Shown: piece by piece, positions 49,656 through 58,799 of the stretch
Position numbering within the stretch: the stretch's first letter is position 1
How the letters are laid out: every line of letters starts with the position of its first letter
Source: Tamlana sp. 2_MG-2023
Lineage (GTDB): Bacteria > Bacteroidota > Bacteroidia > Flavobacteriales > Flavobacteriaceae
Direction: 5' to 3'
Assembly (NCBI RefSeq): GCF_030548465.1
Contig: NZ_JAUOSF010000001.1
Span: forward strand, 434,001-498,000
DNA: 64,000 nt
Translations under genes and position numbers: made by a program
The notes under the pieces: model-generated
Database searches by the model: none
Seen by the model: only the letters and a program-made list of their open reading frames with translations
Told to the model about the DNA's origin: nothing

Positions 49656-50924
49656 TTAAGTACGCTTCAACTGTTTTTGAATCTTCTTAATCGCCGATTG
49701 AATGGATTTTTCAGGTTCAATAATGTTATAGGCACCCCAAAATCGAGGGTCTGAAAATCCTGAAGCTTTTTCAGTTAAAATGGTGGTTGGTCTTAAAATC
49801 TGACTTCTATTTTTAGTCAGTTTGTTTTCATTAATTTCCCAATCGGTCACGGCCATTTCACTATTTAAGGTATAGGTACTGTTAAAAAGTTTGCCTTCCC
49901 AATTCACTTTAAAAGTTAGTGAAATATTACTATAGGCGTAATGCCATTTTCCATTTTTGGTTCTGTAATTTACGCGATAGGCCGTTTCTGTTGGATACAC
50001 TTCTGCTCTTCGAGGTTTTTTGCGAACAAAGTATTCACTAGAGAGTGTTCTATTTGATATATTTAAACTGTAAACTGCGTTTGTTAATGCTAAGGTTTCA
50101 GCATCTATAAATAGTTTACCGTAGTATAAAGGCGTGTTTAAATGCTCTTTTTGCTTAAAATTAATCACATAAATTAAACGATCATTAATTTTTGTAGCGC
50201 TATCAAAATTAAAATTATAATGAGGTATCGATTCGTTGTTAAATATATACTCTGGATATTTAATCATATCGGTATAGAGATTACTAAAAGGACCGCCTTG
50301 TAATTTTAAAGCTAGGGTGTCTAGTTTGTCATAATCTGTGGTTTTTCGAGCTTTAACCAGTTCGATGTAATCACGGCTTAAATTATCATATGGCTTTTTG
50401 TGAATACGAACAACGGCTTCAGATAAAGAAGCATTTCTTCTTCGTTTCTTTATGCTTTCACGGTAAAAAGCCGTCATTAAGGTGTTTTGATTATTGTAAA
50501 GACTACTCTTTTTGCTTAAACATTCGCGTACTATGGCTTCGGCGTTTTTTGGTGTCGTAACAATGCTAACTTCGGCTAGCGCTGTAGTGACTGGATGTAA
50601 ACGAATTTTTATATGGTCTTCAAATTCTGAAACAGGTAGTGTTATTTTTTCATAACCCAGATAAGAGATTGCAATGGTACCGTTCAAGTAAGCCTCTGGG
50701 ATTTTTAAAGCAAAATGCCCATCACTATTGGTTACTGTGCTAATATTTGAATCTTCGATAACAATATCCGCAAAAACTAAATCATTATGAGATTCAGCGT
50801 CAATAACTTTGCCTTCAATTTCACGGAAAATTTCAGTTGTTTTTTCTTGCGCTATAATGATGGTCGTCCACATAAAGAATAGAGCGAACACGGATAACGC
50901 GCTAATTATGGTTTGTTTTTTCAT
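49656..50924 (-). CDS. Exported protein with carboxypeptidase-regulatory-like domain
   Basis: 422 residues. A signal peptide of about 25 residues (ISALSVFALFFMWTTIIIA) is followed by a CarboxypepD_reg-like beta-sandwich at about 36-115 (EIEGKVIDAESHNDLVFADIVI, TNSDGHFALKIPEAY, AISYLGYEKITLPV). This domain often opens TonB-dependent receptors and surface proteins in Bacteroidota. The remaining 300 residues contain no TonB barrel; they are beta-rich and resemble conserved exported proteins of the phylum of unknown role. It is monocistronic, with a shared terminator downstream. Confidence 0.75.
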   Translation of the reverse strand: MKKQTIISALSVFALFFMWTTIIIAQEKTTEIFREIEGKVIDAESHNDLVFADIVIEDSNISTVTNSDGHFALKIPEAYLNGTIAISYLGYEKITLPVSEFEDHIKIRLHPVTTALAEVSIVTTPKNAEAIVRECLSKKSSLYNNQNTLMTAFYRESIKKRRRNASLSEAVVRIHKKPYDNLSRDYIELVKARKTTDYDKLDTLALKLQGGPFSNLYTDMIKYPEYIFNNESIPHYNFNFDSATKINDRLIYVINFKQKEHLNTPLYYGKLFIDAETLALTNAVYSLNISNRTLSSEYFVRKKPRRAEVYPTETAYRVNYRTKNGKWHYAYSNISLTFKVNWEGKLFNSTYTLNSEMAVTDWEINENKLTKNRSQILRPTTILTEKASGFSDPRFWGAYNIIEPEKSIQSAIKKIQKQLKRT

Positions 50925-51250
50925 AGTATAAAAGTTTAGATGGACTTATAATATACGAAAAAACGCAATAAAAACCTAAATATCAGTGCTTTCGCTTACT
51001 ATTTAGGTGCTTGTTTAGGTGCTTGTTTAGGTTGTTGTGTAAGGGTTTTCATAAAAACAACTAAAGTTCTAGTTCTTCTTCTAATAAATTTAAGTTATCC
51101 ATGGTGAGATTTAGGACTCTAAGTGAAAAATCAGATTTCAATTTAACCATGGAATAACATGAGTGTTAATTTCAGGATATACATCTTAACTTAATTTTTA
51201 GATTTGCTAAAATAGAATAACAGTATATTTACGTGATTTTTAAGTGGCAT
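50925..51250. other. Divergent intergenic region with a 12-base tandem repeat
   Basis: TTTAGGTGCTTG is repeated at 51002-51013 and 51014-51025, followed by a partial copy to 51034. A -7-like TATATTTA at 51224-51231 fits the bshC gene. I see no convincing gene; only short frames occur. Confidence 0.55.
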
Positions 51251-52852
51251 ATGCAGCATAAAACCCTACCATTCTATAAAACAGGCTATTTTTCAACCTT
51301 AATTTGTGATTATTTAGCTGAAAAACCAGAACTGAAACCTTTTTATAACAGGTTTCCTGAAATTGATGCTTTCCAGAAGCAAATAGAAGAAAAAGGCCAA
51401 TCTTTTAGTGTTGAAACACGAGCGATTTTAGTTTCGGCGTTGAAAAATCAATATCAAGATTTTGAAACTTCAGAATTGACTTCAAGTCATATTGAGTTGT
51501 TAAGTGCCGAAAACAGCTTTACGGTAACCACAGGACATCAGCTTAATTTGTTTACAGGACCACTTTATTTTCTGTACAAAATTGTTTCAGCTATAAATCT
51601 TTCTAAAGAATTAAAGCTGAAATATCCTGAAAGTAATTTTGTACCTGTGTACTGGATGGCTACGGAAGATCATGATTTTGAGGAAATAAATTATTTTAAT
51701 TTCAACGGAAAGAAAGTACAATGGAATCGTGAAGCAGCCGGAGCAGTTGGAGAATTATCTACGGAAGGATTAAAAGCCGTTTTTGAAGTGTTTTCAGAAG
51801 AACTGGGACATAGCTCAAATGCTGAAGCTATTAAAAAGTTGTTTGAAGCAGCCTATTTAAAGCATGATAATTTGGCTGAAGCCACACGTTTTCTAGCCAA
51901 TGCTTTATTTCAAGACTATGGTTTGGTGATTATTGACGCTAATGATGCCAGCTTGAAAAAGGAGTTCGTTCCATACATGGAAAATGAACTGCTGAATCAA
52001 GTGTCTTTTAAAGCAGTTTCAAAAACGAATGATAAGCTAGCCGAAGTATCCGAAGATTATAAAATTCAGGTGAACCCTAGAGAAATCAACCTGTTTTACA
52101 TTGCTAAAAATTTACGAGAACGTATTGTTTTTGAAGATGGTATTTACAAAGTTTTAAACTCAAATATCACTTGGAACGAAAACGATTTAATAAAACACCT
52201 CAAGAATCACCCTGAACGTTTTTCGCCAAACGTGATTATGCGTCCGTTATATCAAGAAGTGGTCTTGCCAAACCTGTGTTATATTGGTGGCGGTGGTGAA
52301 TTAGCGTATTGGTTTCAGTTAAAAGATTTTTTCAATGAAGTAGATGTGCCTTTTCCGATGTTGTTATTAAGGAATTCGGTATTAATTCAGACAGAAAATC
52401 AGCTTAAAAAATTAGAGAATTTAGACATTTCAACTGAAAATTTATTTTTGAAGCAGAGTACTTTTATCAATAAAAAAGTTAGAGACGTTTCTAACATAGA
52501 TATAGATTTTTCAAAACAGAAAAAACACCTTCAAGAACAGTTTAAAGGGATGTATGAACTTGCCGAGCAAACCGATAAATCGTTTTTAGGCGCTGTAAAA
52601 GCTCAAGAAGTGAAACAAATAAAAGGTTTAGAAAATTTAGAGAAACGCTTGCTAAAAGCTCAAAAACGAAAATTATCTGATCAGGTTTTGCGCATGACAG
52701 ATATTCAAAATGAATTATTTCCAAATAAAAGCTTACAAGAACGTAACACCAATTTTTCACAGTTTTATATGGAATACGGTGAATCACTCATTCCTAATTT
52801 AATTGAGAGTCTAGAACCGTTGAGTGGTGAGTTTTCAATAATCACTTTATAA
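51251..52852 (+). CDS. bshC: Bacillithiol biosynthesis cysteine-adding enzyme
   Basis: 533 residues from ATG at 51251 (MQHKTLPFYKTGYFSTLICDYL). BshC is thought to add cysteine to glucosaminyl-malate in the last step of bacillithiol synthesis. Characteristic segments are VTTGHQLNLFTGPLYFLYKI, PVYWMATEDHDFEEINYF, NVIMRPLYQEVVLPNLCYIGGGGELAYWFQL and a C-terminal coiled coil (about 415-490). The frame opens at a GTG at 51233, just past a -7-like box at 51224-51231, so the ATG is preferred. No other bacillithiol genes are nearby. Confidence 0.93.
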   Translation: MQHKTLPFYKTGYFSTLICDYLAEKPELKPFYNRFPEIDAFQKQIEEKGQSFSVETRAILVSALKNQYQDFETSELTSSHIELLSAENSFTVTTGHQLNLFTGPLYFLYKIVSAINLSKELKLKYPESNFVPVYWMATEDHDFEEINYFNFNGKKVQWNREAAGAVGELSTEGLKAVFEVFSEELGHSSNAEAIKKLFEAAYLKHDNLAEATRFLANALFQDYGLVIIDANDASLKKEFVPYMENELLNQVSFKAVSKTNDKLAEVSEDYKIQVNPREINLFYIAKNLRERIVFEDGIYKVLNSNITWNENDLIKHLKNHPERFSPNVIMRPLYQEVVLPNLCYIGGGGELAYWFQLKDFFNEVDVPFPMLLLRNSVLIQTENQLKKLENLDISTENLFLKQSTFINKKVRDVSNIDIDFSKQKKHLQEQFKGMYELAEQTDKSFLGAVKAQEVKQIKGLENLEKRLLKAQKRKLSDQVLRMTDIQNELFPNKSLQERNTNFSQFYMEYGESLIPNLIESLEPLSGEFSIITL

Positions 52853-53032
52853 GGCGACTTATAACTTTAGTTAAGAATTGTGCGAGTTTAAATTAATTTA
52901 GTTCCTGAAACCACCATCAAAAGGTGAGATTTACAATTGGAGGGTTTTCTCTTTTCAATTTAATTGCTTCTAAAATTTCATGGTTTCTAATGATAAGCTT
53001 AATTTTGAAATCGATATTTAAATTTAACTTAA

Positions 53033-54406
53033 ATGCATAAGATTGATTTTGATTTAGTAGAAATGACTATGGATACCATGAAATATGTTATCGATAGAGT
53101 TTCGTCTACAACAACTAAAATAGGAAAACCTAAAAAAGAAGAAGAATTAAAAGCCTTAGTTGGTGAAACTGTTACCGAAAAAGGTATTGGTGGAGAATAT
53201 GCTTTTAAGTTATGGCGTAAACATTTAGCTGTAGCCAACGTACCTGTAGATCACCCAAGACATTTGGCATTTGTGCCAGCCTCACCTACAAGAGCTGCCA
53301 TCATGTTCGATTTAATTACTTCGGCTTCAAGTATTCATGGCGCGTATTGGATGGAAGGTGCTGGTGGTATCTTTTGCGAAAACGAAGCCATGCGTTGGAT
53401 GGTGTCTTTAACAGGATTACCAGATGGTGCTTTTGGCGTTTTTACAAGTGGAGGAACTGCCGCTAACTTATCGGCTATAGTTACAGCTCGTGAAAATTGG
53501 AGAAATAGCGATGAAAAACACCAGTCTCAAAAAGGACTTATAATCACTTCTATTGGCGCACATTCTTCTGTAAAAGCGATGGCAAAAGTAGCAGATATTG
53601 ATGTGGTACTCGTAGATACAGAAGATTGTTTAGAAAAGGAGGCACTTCAAGAAACGATAAACGCCTTAACAGAAGTAGAAAAACAACGTTTATTTGCCGT
53701 CGTTGGAACAGGAGGTACCACAAATGCCGGAATTATAGATGATTTGGAAGGTATCGCCGAGGTTTGTGAAGCCGAAGATTTATGGTTTCATGTCGATGCT
53801 GCTTATGGCGGAGGTGCTTTAATGGCCGATTCAGTGAAGCATTTATTTAAAGGTATTGAAAGAGCCGATAGTATTACTATCGATCCGCATAAATGGATGT
53901 TTTCACCCTACGATTGTGGTGCAGTTATTTATAAAAAACCGGAATTAGCCAAAAAAGCACATGCTCAAGAAGGGTCATACCTTGATATTTTTAAAGATGA
54001 AGGTGCGCACGGATTTAATCCAACCGATTACCAAATACAGCTTACACGCCGTGTTCGTGGCCTGCCTTTATGGTTTTCATTAGCCATGCACGGTACAGAT
54101 AGATATAAAGAAGCTGTAGAACGCGGTATTGAATTGGCACAAATAGCAGGACGATTAATTGAATCGATGCCACATGTAGAACTTGTTAGAGATCCTAGTT
54201 TATCTTGTGTGTTGTACAGGCGACTTGGTTGGAACCCTGATGATTATAAGCATTGGACTTACAAGAATCACGAATCTGGATTTGCTTTAGTAACACCTAC
54301 AAAATGGAAAACTGGTGATAGTTTTGAAACCGTTTCACGTTTTTGTTTTATTAATCCAGATACAACAGAAGAAGATATTCGAATGATTTTAGAGACAATG
54401 TCCTAA
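53033..54406 (+). CDS. Group II PLP-dependent decarboxylase (aromatic-L-amino-acid decarboxylase-like)
   Basis: 457 residues. The glutamate/aromatic amino-acid decarboxylase family uses PLP. Seen: GVFTSGGTAANLSAIVTAREN, the stacking histidine in SIGAHSSVKAMAKVA, FHVDAAYGGGALMAD with the PLP aspartate, and DPHKWMFSPYDCGAVIYKKP with the PLP-binding lysine. The substrate (tyrosine, tryptophan, aspartate or other) cannot be decided. It precedes guaA by a short gap but guaA has its own promoter. Confidence 0.87.
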   Translation: MHKIDFDLVEMTMDTMKYVIDRVSSTTTKIGKPKKEEELKALVGETVTEKGIGGEYAFKLWRKHLAVANVPVDHPRHLAFVPASPTRAAIMFDLITSASSIHGAYWMEGAGGIFCENEAMRWMVSLTGLPDGAFGVFTSGGTAANLSAIVTARENWRNSDEKHQSQKGLIITSIGAHSSVKAMAKVADIDVVLVDTEDCLEKEALQETINALTEVEKQRLFAVVGTGGTTNAGIIDDLEGIAEVCEAEDLWFHVDAAYGGGALMADSVKHLFKGIERADSITIDPHKWMFSPYDCGAVIYKKPELAKKAHAQEGSYLDIFKDEGAHGFNPTDYQIQLTRRVRGLPLWFSLAMHGTDRYKEAVERGIELAQIAGRLIESMPHVELVRDPSLSCVLYRRLGWNPDDYKHWTYKNHESGFALVTPTKWKTGDSFETVSRFCFINPDTTEEDIRMILETMS

Positions 54407-54455
54407 AAAAATATAAAAAAAGTGGCGTGTAATTCGTCAATAAAAAATCAATTCC

Positions 54456-54463
54456 TATTTTTG
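54456..54463 (+). promoter_or_regulatory. -7 box of guaA (predicted leaderless)
   Basis: TATTTTTG is an exact TAnnTTTG and ends 3 bases before the ATG at 54467, so transcription should begin at or within a base or two of the start codon. Confidence 0.5.
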
Positions 54464-54466
54464 CGC

Positions 54467-56002
54467 ATGCAACATGATAAGGTACTAATTTTAGACTTCG
54501 GATCGCAATACACGCAGCTTATTGCTCGTCGAGTTAGAGAACTCAACATTTACTCCGAAATACATCCATTTAATAAAATTCCAAGCAACTTAGAAGAATA
54601 CAAAGCTGTAATTCTTTCTGGTAGCCCAAACTCAGTAAGAGGAGAAGATGCTTTACATCCTGAATTATCAGAGATTAGAGGTGTTAAACCAATGCTAGCT
54701 GTTTGTTATGGCGCACAATATTTGGCACATTTTTCAGGCGGGGAAGTCGCACCATCAAACACAAGAGAATATGGTCGTGCTAACTTATCGTTTATCAAAA
54801 ATAACGAGCCATTTTTTGCACATATCCATACGGGAAGCCAAGTTTGGATGAGCCACAGTGATACGATTAAAAAACTTCCTGAAAATGGTGTTTTAATTGC
54901 AAGTACTCACGATGTGGAAAATGCAGCATATAGAATTGATGGCGAGGAAACTTACGCGATTCAATTTCACCCAGAAGTATATCACTCTACAGATGGGAAA
55001 CAATTATTAGAAAACTTTTTAGTGAGTATTGCTGGACTTCAGCAAGATTGGACACCAGATTCGTTTGTTGAAGAAACTGTTGAAGCCATTCAAGAAAAAG
55101 TTGGTAGTGATAAAGTTGTTTTAGGACTTTCAGGAGGTGTAGATTCTACCGTCGCTGCTGTACTTTTAAACAAAGCTATTGGCGATAATTTATATTGTAT
55201 TTTCGTAAATAACGGCTTACTTCGTAAAAACGAATTTGAAAGTGTTTTAAAGCAATACGAAGGTATGGGACTTAATGTAAAGGGAGTAGATGCTTCCGAT
55301 CGTTTTCTCCTAGCTTTAAAAGGACTTGAAGATCCAGAATTAAAACGTAAGGCTATCGGAAATGCTTTTATTGAAGTTTTTGATGATGAGGCCCATAAAT
55401 TAGAAGATGTTAAGTGGTTAGCTCAAGGAACCATTTATCCAGATGTTATTGAAAGTGTTTCTGCTACAGGAGGCCCTTCAGCAACTATAAAAAGTCACCA
55501 TAATGTAGGGGGCTTACCAGATTTTATGAAACTTAAAATCGTTGAACCTTTAAGAGCAATCTTTAAAGATGAGGTAAGACGTGTTGGAGCCACTTTAGGA
55601 ATTGATCCTGAATTGCTAGGGCGTCATCCATTTCCTGGTCCAGGTTTAGGGATTCGTATTCTAGGAGATATTACTGCTGAAAAAGTACGTATCCTTCAAG
55701 AGGTTGATGCTATTTTTATTAACGGACTTAAATCTTGGGGGCTATACGATAAAGTTTGGCAAGCTGGGGCGATGTTGCTTCCGGTAAACAGTGTTGGGGT
55801 TATGGGCGATGAGCGTACCTATGAAAAATGTGTCGCGCTTAGAGCTGTAGAAAGTACTGATGGTATGACTGCCGACTGGGTAAATTTACCTTATGAGTTT
55901 TTACAAAAAACATCAAATGACATCATTAATAAGGTAAAAGGTGTTAATAGAGTTGTTTACGATATTAGCTCTAAACCACCAGCTACCATTGAATGGGAAT
56001 AA
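54467..56002 (+). CDS. guaA: GMP synthase (glutamine-hydrolysing)
   Basis: 511 residues from ATG at 54467 ([19 protein letters not shown]). It converts XMP to GMP with glutamine as nitrogen donor. Class I glutaminase domain with the nucleophile in [10 protein letters not shown] and the histidine-glutamate pair in [13 protein letters not shown]-pyrophosphatase P-loop [31 protein letters not shown]; and C-terminal dimerisation domain ending [25 protein letters not shown]. The frame extends upstream to 54422, but an exact -7 box (54456-54463) sits inside that extension. An intrinsic terminator follows. Confidence 0.96.
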   Translation: MQHDKVLILDFGSQYTQLIARRVRELNIYSEIHPFNKIPSNLEEYKAVILSGSPNSVRGEDALHPELSEIRGVKPMLAVCYGAQYLAHFSGGEVAPSNTREYGRANLSFIKNNEPFFAHIHTGSQVWMSHSDTIKKLPENGVLIASTHDVENAAYRIDGEETYAIQFHPEVYHSTDGKQLLENFLVSIAGLQQDWTPDSFVEETVEAIQEKVGSDKVVLGLSGGVDSTVAAVLLNKAIGDNLYCIFVNNGLLRKNEFESVLKQYEGMGLNVKGVDASDRFLLALKGLEDPELKRKAIGNAFIEVFDDEAHKLEDVKWLAQGTIYPDVIESVSATGGPSATIKSHHNVGGLPDFMKLKIVEPLRAIFKDEVRRVGATLGIDPELLGRHPFPGPGLGIRILGDITAEKVRILQEVDAIFINGLKSWGLYDKVWQAGAMLLPVNSVGVMGDERTYEKCVALRAVESTDGMTADWVNLPYEFLQKTSNDIINKVKGVNRVVYDISSKPPATIEWE

Positions 56003-56081
56003 GATATTGACTATAACCATTAAATTTTGTGTTTAAGGATTAAATACATAATTTTGGTTTTGGCATACTATATGATAAATG

Positions 56082-56108
56082 AAAAAGGATGTTTATGGCA
56101 TCCTTTTT
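56082..56108 (+). terminator. Intrinsic terminator after guaA
   Basis: AAAAAGGATG pairs with CATCCTTTTT around a TTTATGG loop, followed by a longer T-run. Confidence 0.85.
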
Positions 56109-56184
56109 TTTTATTTTAAATTAATGTAATACCGCGAACTTATTAGCGTTTTATTATATTTATCTCAGCAGATTATAACAAACT

Positions 56185-58122
56185 ATGAATAGAATATTAT
56201 TAGTACTGGTTTTTGTGTTTAGTTTTACTTGTGTTAAGGCTCAAAATTTTAGCACACATAACGTAAAAGAAGGCGAAACCGTAGAAGGGTTAGCAAAACG
56301 TTATTACGTTCCAACTTCAGAAATTTATAAGTTAAATCCAGATGCCAAAAAAGGTTTAAAACCGAATACGATCTTAATTATTCCTATTTCTAAAGCTGAA
56401 AAGCCCGAGACAACTACTACAGTTACCAGGGAATTTGAAAAACTTAAGCCCCATCGTGTAAAACGAAAAGAAACCTTGTACAGTTTAGCCAAAATGTATG
56501 ATGTTGAAGAAGCTGATATAAAAAAATATAACACTTTTTTGTATTCCAGCCCTTTACGAAAAGGTGATAAAATTGATATCCCTGTTTATAAAACAGTAAA
56601 AGTAGTAGAGGAAGTTAGTCCAACGAAAACGTATACCGTGCTGCCAAAGGAAGGGAAATGGCGAGTAGCTTATAAATTTGGCATTACATTAAAAGAATTG
56701 GAAACTTTAAACCCAGATATGGGAGAGGTTTTAAAAGAAGGTCAAGTTTTAAATGTGCCAAATGTAGAGGATTCTGAAGAGAAAGAAATTGATGAAAAAT
56801 ACAGTTATTACAAAGTTTTACCAAAAGAAGGTTTTTATAGGCTGAAATTAAAGCTGAATTTAGAGCAATCTGAAATTGAGGCACTTAATCCAGGTTTAGC
56901 TGAAACAGGGTTAAAGTCAGGAATGATTTTAAAAATTCCTTTTTCTGAAGATATACCCGCAATAGTTGGTGGTTCGGTCGCTGAAAAAGTAAACCTTGTT
57001 GATAGTATTTCTGATCGTAAAACAAAGCGTTTAGCAATTATGTTACCCTTCAGGTTAAATCGTGTTGACTTTGATTCTATTACAAATACAAAAAAGAGTA
57101 TTAGTAGTGACCCTTATTTAAATGCTTCTTTAGATTTTTATTCAGGTGTTTTAGTAGCAATCGATTCTCTAAAAAAACTTGGAATTTCTTTAAAAGTAGA
57201 TGTTTATGATACAAAGAATTCAGTTGGAGAAGTTTCTAATATAATTCAGAAGAACAACTTTAAAGATGTGGATGCTGTTATTGGGCCGCTAACATCACTG
57301 TGTTTTGATAAAGTGGCTTCAGAACTGAATGCAAATCATGTTCCTGTGGTTTCACCGATTGGTTTAAATTTAAAGTTAAGAGATAATGTATTTCAGTCGC
57401 GACCTTCAGATGAATTATTGAAAAAGAAGATCATAAATTTTGTGAAATCAGATACGATTAATTATAACGTGCTTATTGTATCAGATTCTAAAAATTCAGC
57501 TGTAGCCAATTCATTAAAACAAGATTTTCCTACGGCAAGTGAAGTGCATTCTAGAAAAGACAAAAAAGGAAAAGATGAATTCTTTGCAACTCGAGAAGTG
57601 GTTAGTAAAGGTTTAAAACCAGGGAAAAACTTTGTGTTTTTAGAAACCAATAATGAAGGTTTTGCTTCTAATATTACCAGTATTTTGGCGTCTTTAATTC
57701 GTAAAGCAGATCCGGAATTAAAACAAGAAGGGATTGAAATTATTTTGGTGACAACCAATATAAACTCTGCGTTTGAGGGTGATCAAATTAATAACACCCA
57801 CTTGTCTAAATTACAATTTCACTTTGCCTCAGGATCTAAAGAATATAATGAAACTGATAACATTTCTTTTGTGAAATCTTATAAGAAACAATATAAAACC
57901 ATTCCAAGTAAAAGGGCTGTAAAAGGTTTCGATTTAACCATGGACATCGGACTACGTTTAGCTTCTTCAAAGGATCTATATATGTCAACAATGCAAGCGC
58001 CATTAACTGAATATGTAGAGAATAAATTCGCCTATAAAAAGCAGTATATGGGAGGGTATTATAATGATTCGGCTTACTTGGTAAAGCATGAGAATTTAAC
58101 GATTGTTAAAGTGGGAGATTAA
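56185..58122 (+). CDS. Exported protein with four LysM domains and a periplasmic-binding-protein-like domain
   Basis: 645 residues with a signal peptide of about 19 residues (LLVLVFVFSFTCVKA). Four LysM modules, which bind peptidoglycan glycan chains, lie at about 24-70 (KEGETVEGLAKRYYVPTSEIYKLNP), 88-134, 146-190 and 206-252. From about 280 the protein resembles branched-chain amino-acid-type periplasmic binding proteins (KRLAIMLPFRLNR, VDAVIGPLTSLCFDKVASEL). No permease genes follow, so a cell-wall sensor or anchoring role is more plausible than transport. A small DUF3820 gene follows 34 bases later. Confidence 0.85.
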   Translation: MNRILLVLVFVFSFTCVKAQNFSTHNVKEGETVEGLAKRYYVPTSEIYKLNPDAKKGLKPNTILIIPISKAEKPETTTTVTREFEKLKPHRVKRKETLYSLAKMYDVEEADIKKYNTFLYSSPLRKGDKIDIPVYKTVKVVEEVSPTKTYTVLPKEGKWRVAYKFGITLKELETLNPDMGEVLKEGQVLNVPNVEDSEEKEIDEKYSYYKVLPKEGFYRLKLKLNLEQSEIEALNPGLAETGLKSGMILKIPFSEDIPAIVGGSVAEKVNLVDSISDRKTKRLAIMLPFRLNRVDFDSITNTKKSISSDPYLNASLDFYSGVLVAIDSLKKLGISLKVDVYDTKNSVGEVSNIIQKNNFKDVDAVIGPLTSLCFDKVASELNANHVPVVSPIGLNLKLRDNVFQSRPSDELLKKKIINFVKSDTINYNVLIVSDSKNSAVANSLKQDFPTASEVHSRKDKKGKDEFFATREVVSKGLKPGKNFVFLETNNEGFASNITSILASLIRKADPELKQEGIEIILVTTNINSAFEGDQINNTHLSKLQFHFASGSKEYNETDNISFVKSYKKQYKTIPSKRAVKGFDLTMDIGLRLASSKDLYMSTMQAPLTEYVENKFAYKKQYMGGYYNDSAYLVKHENLTIVKVGD

Positions 58123-58156
58123 TTCTTCTAAATTTTAACTTTCAAATAATAAACCG

Positions 58157-58384
58157 ATGCTTCCAGATAAACAATTTCTTATAGATTTAGCGCATACAAA
58201 AATGCCTTTTGGTAAATATAAAGATCGTTTCTTAATCGATTTACCAGAATATTATGTGGTGTGGTATCACAGTAAAGGTTTTCCTAAAGGGAAACTTGGC
58301 GTGATGTTAGAACAGGTATACGAATTAAAACTTAATGGTTTAGAAGATATTATTAGGAATATTAAACGACAGTTTCCAAAGTAA
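58157..58384 (+). CDS. DUF3820 family protein
   Basis: 75 residues, soluble. The core MPFGKYKDRFLIDLPEYYVVWY followed by GKLGVMLEQVYELKLNGLEDII is the DUF3820 signature (PF12843). The family is named as quorum-sensing-regulated in some annotations, but no molecular activity is established. It follows the LysM protein gene closely and may be cotranscribed. It is convergent with the next small gene. Confidence 0.8.
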   Translation: MLPDKQFLIDLAHTKMPFGKYKDRFLIDLPEYYVVWYHSKGFPKGKLGVMLEQVYELKLNGLEDIIRNIKRQFPK

Positions 58385-58400
58385 ATTAAACCTAATTGTT

Positions 58401-58640
58401 TTATTCCTCCGAATAAACTTGTCCGCGATGCGGTTTTAAGGCGTCACGAATTGGTTTCATTTCGCTTTCATTTACCACTAAAAAGGCGATGCTATGCATA
58501 TCACTAAGGTTTGAAACTCCAGTTATTGAAATATCAAGATTTTCCAGTTTAATATAGTCCTTTAAGTGAATGTTATGGTGTTCTGCTGTTTTCTCGGCGT
58601 TAGGCCCATGAAAGTCCCAAATAAGTTTGAGTTTGCGCAT
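58401..58640 (-). CDS. Conserved small protein of unknown function
   Basis: 79 residues, no signal or membrane segment. The sequence MRKLKLIWDFHGPNAEKTAEHHNIHL is followed by an alpha/beta pattern ending ALKPHRGQVYSEE. The histidine-rich WDFHGP and AEHHNIHLKDY segments might bind metal, and the rest could be an ACT-like or ferredoxin-like fold, but I do not recognise the family. It lies convergent to the DUF3820 gene and divergent from the peptidyl-prolyl isomerase operon. Confidence 0.65.
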   Translation of the reverse strand: MRKLKLIWDFHGPNAEKTAEHHNIHLKDYIKLENLDISITGVSNLSDMHSIAFLVVNESEMKPIRDALKPHRGQVYSEE

Positions 58641-58744
58641 CTGAAGCTTTTATTAAATTGCAGGGTAAAAGTACATAAATATTAGGTTTAGAATTTATAA
58701 AACAAGGTGAAATATAAGTTGTATTCAAACGTTCATTAAACAAC

Positions 58745-58794
58745 TTGTGAGATACGTTTATATTGCTATTTTTGTATCTTTTAAAATATTTTTG
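58745..58794 (+). promoter_or_regulatory. Tandem promoters of the peptidyl-prolyl isomerase operon
   Basis: Two exact -7 boxes, TATTTTTG at 58767-58774 and 58787-58794. Each has a TTG at Bacteroidota spacing: 58745-58747 (19-base spacer) and 58763-58765 (21-base spacer). The second would give an almost leaderless mRNA for the ATG at 58800. Confidence 0.6.
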
Positions 58795-58799
58795 ACTCC

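Noticed and set aside
51058-51102. Short minus-strand frame encoding MDNLNLLEEELEL
   Set aside because: Thirteen codons without promoter or family signal; not supportable as a gene.
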